Both the position numbers and the translations under genes were made by a program. A model generated the notes under the pieces. That model was not told the origin of the DNA and did not search any database. It was given only the letters and a program-made list of their open reading frames with translations. 10,690 nt of DNA from Promethearchaeota archaeon (lineage in GTDB: Archaea; Asgardarchaeota; Lokiarchaeia; Sigyniarchaeales; SOKP01): the NCBI GenBank assembly GCA_019058135.1, contig JAHLWE010000342.1:1-10690 (forward strand), given 5' to 3'. Positions 7,147 through 10,690 of the stretch are shown here, piece after piece. Position 1 is the stretch's first letter. Each line of letters opens with the position of its first letter.

Positions 7147-8187
7147 ATGGTGCAAAAAATGATATCAAAAGAAAAAATATCTGATCTCATAAAAGAATTA
7201 CAGAAAGAGTTCAAAGTATTTGGTCCAGTTAAAGAAGAAGGTGTAGTATTGTTTAAGGAGATTACTGATGCAAAAGAAATTTGTTTAGATTATTCAAATT
7301 CGAAAATTCCTGCAAAAAGCGTGCTTTTTCCCATGATTGACACTCTGTTTTCCTATAAAAAGGAGGGAAAAGGTGTAAAGATTATAGAAAACCCACCATA
7401 CGAAAAGACAGTAATATTTGGAATAAGACCGTGTGATTCCATGGGTTTTTCATTATTCAAGAACTTTTTCTCATTTGGGAAATATAAAGACCCACATGTT
7501 TTGAATCGATTAAAAAATATAACTATAATCGGAATGGGTTGCTTGGAACCACGAACTACATGCTTCTGCACTTCAGTTAATGGAGGTCCTTTCAATAAGG
7601 AATCGGTAGATGTTCTTATTACAGAATTTAAAGATAATTATTATCTTGAGTCAATTACCGATAAGGGAGAGGCATTAATTAAAAAAATTAAATCGATAAC
7701 AGATGCGGACAAGGGAGATTTAGCAAAAATAGAAAAATTACAAAAGGATATCGAAAGTGCAATTCCCGTTATTGAAGGTTTAGTTAGTATTTACACCAAA
7801 TTAGATGGTTTATTTGACCATCCAATGTGGAAAATGGAATCTCAAGGATGTATAGGTTGCGGAGCTTGTACCTATCTATGTCCCACATGTCATTGTTTTG
7901 ATGTACTCGAAGAAAATAAGCAAGATGGATCCGGAAGAAGGATCAGAATCTGGGATACTTGTCAATTTCCTTTATTCACACTCGAGACTTCTGGACATAA
8001 TCCGAGAACAACTAAATTACCTAGAGTAAGACAGAGAATTTATCATAAATTTAACTATTATCCGAAAAATTATAATATAATTGGGTGCGTTGGATGTGGG
8101 AGATGTATCATTAACTGTCCTGTGAGTAGTGATATTAGAAATATATTTTTGTCTGTTGAAAATATGTCCTTTAAAACGGAGGGATAA
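7147..8187 (+). CDS. Sulfhydrogenase beta/anaerobic sulfite reductase A/FlxB-like [4Fe-4S] protein (346 aa)
   Basis: Belongs to the HydB (Pyrococcus sulfhydrogenase beta) and AsrA family, whose members carry electrons between a diaphorase subunit and a catalytic or MvhD partner. Visible signatures: FGIRPCDSMGF at 91-101 and GCLEPRTTCFCTS at 131-143, both typical of the family's N-terminal domain; then Cys235/238/241/245 with CHC at 248-250, and Cys314/317/320/324 followed by Pro, giving two [4Fe-4S] clusters. A helical charged segment at about 175-220 separates the halves. Length is normal for the family. GGAGGT at 7135-7140 is 6 bases before the ATG, favouring this start over the Met at residue 5. 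Its place between the FlxC-like and FlxA-like genes, with no hydrogenase or siroheme gene nearby, argues for an Flx-type role rather than sulfite reductase or hydrogenase. Confidence 0.9.
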   Translation: MVQKMISKEKISDLIKELQKEFKVFGPVKEEGVVLFKEITDAKEICLDYSNSKIPAKSVLFPMIDTLFSYKKEGKGVKIIENPPYEKTVIFGIRPCDSMGFSLFKNFFSFGKYKDPHVLNRLKNITIIGMGCLEPRTTCFCTSVNGGPFNKESVDVLITEFKDNYYLESITDKGEALIKKIKSITDADKGDLAKIEKLQKDIESAIPVIEGLVSIYTKLDGLFDHPMWKMESQGCIGCGACTYLCPTCHCFDVLEENKQDGSGRRIRIWDTCQFPLFTLETSGHNPRTTKLPRVRQRIYHKFNYYPKNYNIIGCVGCGRCIINCPVSSDIRNIFLSVENMSFKTEG

Positions 8188-8236
8188 ATAAAAAACTTAA
8201 TTCAAATTACAAGATAGACAAAAAGATGGTTTAAAA
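8188..8236 (+). other. Largest gap within the operon, no convincing signal
   Basis: Forty-nine AT-rich bases lie between the FlxB-like and FlxA-like genes. I see no hairpin, no strong Shine-Dalgarno and no clear promoter. A TTTAAAA string (8230-8236) directly abuts the start codon, too close to serve as a TATA box for this gene unless its position is read differently. An internal promoter is possible but unsupported. Confidence 0.3.
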
Positions 8237-9082
8237 ATGCAATTAGAAAGTCCGTATATACCAGTATTGACCACAATAAAGTCAATCGTTAGAGAAAATG
8301 AAGTAAATGATATAAAGACATTTGAATTTGTTTTCAATGACGAAGAGGATTATAAAAAATTCGATTATGTTGCTGGTCAGTTTGCAGAATTAAGTGTATT
8401 TGGATTAGGAGAATGCCCTATAGGAATAGCTTCATCTCCCACAGAAAAAGGTTCGATAAAATTTACAGTAAAAAAAGCAGGCGAGGTTACAGCAGCACTT
8501 CATAATTTAGAAGTAGGAGATATTGTCGGAATAAGGGGGCCCCTAGGAAATGGCTGGCCCGTTGAAGAAATGAAGGGAAAAAACATAGTGATAATTGGAG
8601 GTGGATTTGCATTTTCCACGTTAAGATCCTTAACTATATTTATATTACACGAAGATAATAGAAAAAATTATGGTGAGATAACCGTTATTTATGGAAATCG
8701 AGAATCTGGTGAGGTTTTATATGGAGATGTTTTAGAAGAATGGGAAAAAAGAGATGATATTAATGTCGTTTTAACTATAGATAGGGAACAAGAAGGTTGG
8801 ACGAGAAAAGTTGGCTTTGTTGCGCCTATCGTTAAAGAAGTATCACCATCCCCAGAAAATGCCGTTGCAATAGTTTGTGGCCCACCTATTATGATAAAAA
8901 CTACACTAGATGTTTTAAAAGAGTTAAAATTCTCTGATGAGCAAATATTATTATCTTTAGAGATGAGAATGAAATGTGGGATAGGTAAGTGCGGAAGATG
9001 TAACGTAGGGAATAAATTTGTATGTTTAGATGGACCTGTATTTTCCCAAGCAGAATTAAATAAATTACCAAAAGAATATTAA
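8237..9082 (+). CDS. Sulfhydrogenase gamma/AsrB/FlxA-like FAD- and NAD(P)-binding reductase with [2Fe-2S] (281 aa)
   Basis: A ferredoxin-NADP+ reductase-fold protein of the HydG/AsrB/FlxA group; these move electrons between NAD(P)H and an iron-sulfur chain. The FAD domain (about 8-105) contains GQFAELSVFGLGECPIGIAS at 47-66, with CPIGIASSP where simpler reductases have RxYS. The NAD(P) domain (about 115-225) opens with IIGGGFAFSTLRSL at 119-132 and ends with the CGPPIMI motif at 214-220. The C-terminal Cys247, Cys252, Cys255 and Cys263 follow the PyrK-type [2Fe-2S] spacing. Whether NADH or NADPH is used cannot be told by eye. A gap of 49 bases separates it from the preceding gene, the largest inside the operon, and no clear Shine-Dalgarno is present (only GATGGT at 8225-8230). 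Two other ATGs in the gap hit stops at once or are out of frame, so 8237 is the only sensible start. Confidence 0.92.
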   Translation: MQLESPYIPVLTTIKSIVRENEVNDIKTFEFVFNDEEDYKKFDYVAGQFAELSVFGLGECPIGIASSPTEKGSIKFTVKKAGEVTAALHNLEVGDIVGIRGPLGNGWPVEEMKGKNIVIIGGGFAFSTLRSLTIFILHEDNRKNYGEITVIYGNRESGEVLYGDVLEEWEKRDDINVVLTIDREQEGWTRKVGFVAPIVKEVSPSPENAVAIVCGPPIMIKTTLDVLKELKFSDEQILLSLEMRMKCGIGKCGRCNVGNKFVCLDGPVFSQAELNKLPKEY

Positions 9083-9103
9083 AAGAAAAAAATGAAATGA
9101 ATT

Positions 9104-10237
9104 ATGAATGAAAATCAAAATTCAAAGGAAGTTGTTCCTAAATCTTTTGAAGACCTTATAAAGGAGGTTCATAATATAGGAATTTGTGGAGAATGTGGAG
9201 GTTGCGTCAGTTTTTGCTCTGCTGCTGATTTAGGTGCAATTAAAATGAGTGAGGATGGTCCTCCACAATATATCGACAAAGATAATTGCCTACATTGTGG
9301 TATTTGTTATCTAATTTGTCCAGAAATTCACGAGTTAAACAAAGAGTTAAACGAGAGATATAAGTTTAAACTCCCAATAGGAAATTGGCTTAAAATTGTT
9401 ACGGGTAAGGCTACGAATCTAGAAATCCAAAAAGCCGGAACCGATGGAGGAGTTGTGACATCCATTCTTATTGCGATGTTGGAAAATAATTTAATTGACG
9501 GTGCTCTTGTTTCAAAAAGGATAAATCCATTTCAGAGAGAACCATTCCTTGCAACAACAAAAGAAGAATTAATAGAAGCTGCAGGAACAAAATTTGATTT
9601 AAAGGGACATATTTCTGGGCTAGGACAATATAATACTTTTGTTCCTACAATATCTAGATTAAGATATGTTCTTGATAGAGATCTTATGAATATCGCTGTA
9701 GTAGGAGTTCCGTGCCAAATTCACTCTATTAGGAAGATGCAAGAGTTAAGTATTTTACCCGCTCATATTATAAAATACACTCTTGGTTTATTTTGCTATG
9801 AGAATTTTAAATTTGATGAGACAGCAAGAAAAAAAATGGAAGAACGGTTTGATTTTTTCTTTAATGATATTGAAAAAATGAATATAAAAGACTACTTGAT
9901 CATTTATCTTAAAGGGGAAGACCAGCCATTATACATTGAATTTTCTGAACTTCATGATATTATGCGCCACGCGTGTTCAGTGTGTGAGAATTTTTCTAAT
10001 TTCTATTCAGATATATCATTCGGTGGCTTAGGGTCCAAAGATGGTTTTACTACTTCGATAATTCGCACAGATCTAGGTGAAAGAATATATAAACTTGCAA
10101 TAGATAAAGGATATATTGAAGAGCCACCAGAACTCAATACATCCATAGAAAAATCAAAAATGCTTGCAAAAATAATTAGTTTTAGCCGAATGAAAACCAA
10201 AAGGGCGGAAGATGCTTTAAAACATCTTCCACTTTAG
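9104..10237 (+). CDS. frhB: FrhB/FdhB-family protein (coenzyme F420 hydrogenase/dehydrogenase beta subunit-like) with two N-terminal [4Fe-4S] motifs (377 aa)
   Basis: The N-terminus has two ferredoxin-type motifs, Cys28/31/34/38 and Cys62/65/68/72. Then follow FrhB/FdhB family segments: GTDGGVVTSILIAMLE at 112-127 (the flavin-side glycine/serine motif), VGVPCQIHSIR at 200-210, Cys231 in LFCYENF, and HACSVCENFSNFYSDISFGG at 289-308, which contributes Cys291 and Cys294. In methanogens FrhB, FdhB and FpoF bind FAD and reduce or oxidise F420 for hydrogenase, formate dehydrogenase or the membrane Fpo complex. Many relatives in organisms without F420 use ferredoxin or unknown partners, so the substrate is open. 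It is the last gene of the operon, 21 bases after the FlxA-like gene. No good Shine-Dalgarno is seen; ATGs at 9092 and 9097 run into stops within a few codons, leaving 9104. The gene ends inside a hairpin and T-tract. Confidence 0.88.
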   Translation: MNENQNSKEVVPKSFEDLIKEVHNIGICGECGGCVSFCSAADLGAIKMSEDGPPQYIDKDNCLHCGICYLICPEIHELNKELNERYKFKLPIGNWLKIVTGKATNLEIQKAGTDGGVVTSILIAMLENNLIDGALVSKRINPFQREPFLATTKEELIEAAGTKFDLKGHISGLGQYNTFVPTISRLRYVLDRDLMNIAVVGVPCQIHSIRKMQELSILPAHIIKYTLGLFCYENFKFDETARKKMEERFDFFFNDIEKMNIKDYLIIYLKGEDQPLYIEFSELHDIMRHACSVCENFSNFYSDISFGGLGSKDGFTTSIIRTDLGERIYKLAIDKGYIEEPPELNTSIEKSKMLAKIISFSRMKTKRAEDALKHLPL

Positions 10238-10257
10238 AAAAATTTTATTTTTCTTTA
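10207..10257 (+). terminator. Putative operon terminator: hairpin in the last codons followed by T-rich tract
   Basis: GGAAGATG (10207-10214) and CATCTTCC (10223-10230) form a perfect 8-bp stem with an 8-base loop CTTTAAAA, lying within the last codons of the FrhB-like gene. A T-rich run follows at 10243-10257. A second perfect inverted repeat, AGAAAAAT (10236-10243) and ATTTTTCT (10247-10254), overlaps the stop codon and brings its own T-tract. Either a hairpin or, in archaea, the T-tracts alone could end transcription here. Confidence 0.6.
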
Positions 10258-10270
10258 ACATTGCACCTTA

Positions 10271-10304
10271 ATATAAAAATCATTCCGATAAATTTCATTG
10301 GAAT
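10271..10304 (-). terminator. Putative minus-strand terminator facing the operon
   Basis: Read on the minus strand, ATTCCAAT and ATCGGAAT (10304-10282) can form an 8-bp stem with one mismatch around a 7-base loop, followed by a T-rich stretch ATTTTTATATT (down to about 10270). It begins 4 bases after the stop of the minus-strand gene. The stem is weak and AT-rich, so this rests mainly on position and the T-run. Confidence 0.35.
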
Positions 10305-10307
10305 ATA

Positions 10308-10679
10308 CTAGGAAATGCCTAAACTTTTCAATATTAAATCAGCTTGTGTAAAAGGAATGGCGTTTAGATTTGCGATTTTTTCAGCGTGATAATATGAATA
10401 TTTTAGAATAAAATTATTAAGATAATTTTTTATAAAATCTGCTCTCTTTTTTATTAATTTATCAATTTTACGTTGCTGTTCTGATTCCAATATAAGATCT
10501 CCATCAAAATCAATTACAGCCACATTTGGTTCTATTTTTAACTTAAAATGGAAACATACTTTTCTTTCTAATTTATTCAATAAATTATCTGACAAAATGT
10601 CGAGAGAATGAATAAAGTCGTGAGTAATTTCTTCTTCTTTCTCAAAAGCAACATTATTAAAAGAGCCTTTTTGAATCAT
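10308..10679 (-). CDS. Hypothetical protein, convergent with the operon (123 aa as read, may extend past the window)
   Basis: An open frame on the minus strand from ATG at 10679-10677 to TAG at 10310-10308. I do not recognise the family. The product is charged and mostly helical in pattern, with one cysteine, no signal peptide and no clear membrane segment. Mid-protein there is an alternating hydrophobic stretch, VAVIDFDGDLILE (about 54-66), which could be a beta-hairpin, followed by a Lys-rich helix. A hydrophobic end, IPFTQADLILKSLGIS, closes it. The four codons upstream of the ATG stay open to the window edge, so the true start may lie outside and no promoter can be judged. Being an uninterrupted 123-codon frame downstream of a terminated operon, with a candidate terminator after it, makes a real gene likely though not certain. 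It shows no link to the electron-transfer genes. Confidence 0.5.
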   Translation of the reverse strand: MIQKGSFNNVAFEKEEEITHDFIHSLDILSDNLLNKLERKVCFHFKLKIEPNVAVIDFDGDLILESEQQRKIDKLIKKRADFIKNYLNNFILKYSYYHAEKIANLNAIPFTQADLILKSLGIS

Positions 10680-10690
10680 TTCATTAGAAA

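Noticed and set aside
7361..7375. Internal AGGAGGGA followed by GTG in the FlxB-like gene, looking like a translation start
   Set aside because: The GTG is out of frame and followed directly by a stop codon; the purine-rich string simply encodes a Lys-Glu-Gly stretch.
7353..7595. Minus-strand open frame in the FlxB-like gene
   Set aside because: It covers the conserved RPCD and CLEPRTTC motifs in antisense, with no independent coding evidence.
7147..9082. Anaerobic sulfite reductase (AsrA/AsrB) assignment for the FlxB/FlxA-like pair
   Set aside because: No AsrC-type siroheme subunit is present and the neighbours are HdrA and MvhD, so an Flx-type NAD(P)H module fits better.
5715..9082. A hydrogenase operon (Mvh or sulfhydrogenase)
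   Set aside because: No [NiFe] large or small subunit with the paired CxxC nickel motifs is encoded in the window.
10003..10200. Minus-strand open frame in the 3' part of the FrhB-like gene
   Set aside because: Antisense to the conserved FrhB C-terminal region and without a recognisable product.
1..10690. CRISPR arrays, tRNA or rRNA genes, insertion sequences
   Set aside because: No regularly spaced repeats, cloverleaf-like segments, transposase-like proteins or terminal inverted repeats were seen.

Overview
The window reads as one long plus-strand operon of flavin and iron-sulfur electron-transfer genes (positions 1 to 10237), followed by one unidentified minus-strand gene converging on it. 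It is AT-rich, favours AGA and ATA codons, and has Shine-Dalgarno sites of the GGAGG type before several genes. All the recognisable proteins are oxygen-sensitive heterodisulfide-reductase (Hdr) and hydrogenase-associated subunits, so the organism is a strict anaerobe. A low-GC archaeon, possibly of Asgard/Lokiarchaeia type, is my preferred guess, but a low-GC bacterium with Hdr/Flx gene sets (Desulfobacterota or Firmicutes) is not excluded. No gene here fixes the taxonomy.

Layout. (1) 1-221: the 3' end of an HdrA-type flavoprotein gene whose start lies outside. (2) 227-1927: a second HdrA-type gene. (3) 1924-2685: an MvhD-type [2Fe-2S] protein with a C-terminal helix-turn-helix-like extension. 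(4) 2697-5711: a double-length HdrA, colinear with genes 1 and 2 joined. (5) 5715-6161: a short, canonical MvhD. (6) 6155-7132: a two-[4Fe-4S] protein resembling FlxC. (7) 7147-8187: a sulfhydrogenase-beta/AsrA/FlxB-like protein with two [4Fe-4S] motifs. (8) 8237-9082: a sulfhydrogenase-gamma/AsrB/FlxA-like FAD, NAD(P) and [2Fe-2S] reductase. (9) 9104-10237: an FrhB/FdhB-family protein with two N-terminal [4Fe-4S] motifs. A hairpin plus T-tract closes the operon, a second candidate terminator faces it, and 10308-10679 encodes a hypothetical protein on the minus strand.

How the genes may work together. Genes 5 to 8 match the components of the Flx (flavin oxidoreductase) module known from FlxABCD-HdrABC, in the order D-C-B-A. 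In that system NAD(P)H is oxidised at FlxA, electrons pass through FlxB, FlxC and the MvhD-like FlxD to HdrA, and HdrA's flavin bifurcates them. Here the HdrA component is expanded: an HdrA-HdrA-MvhD unit is present twice, once split into two genes and once fused. No HdrB (CCG-domain) or HdrC gene lies in the window, so the high-potential acceptor of a bifurcating reaction is not visible. The FrhB-like protein at the end offers a possible F420 or ferredoxin connection. The inferred product is a soluble cytoplasmic complex that exchanges electrons among NAD(P)H, ferredoxin and perhaps F420. Its net reaction cannot be read from this window alone.
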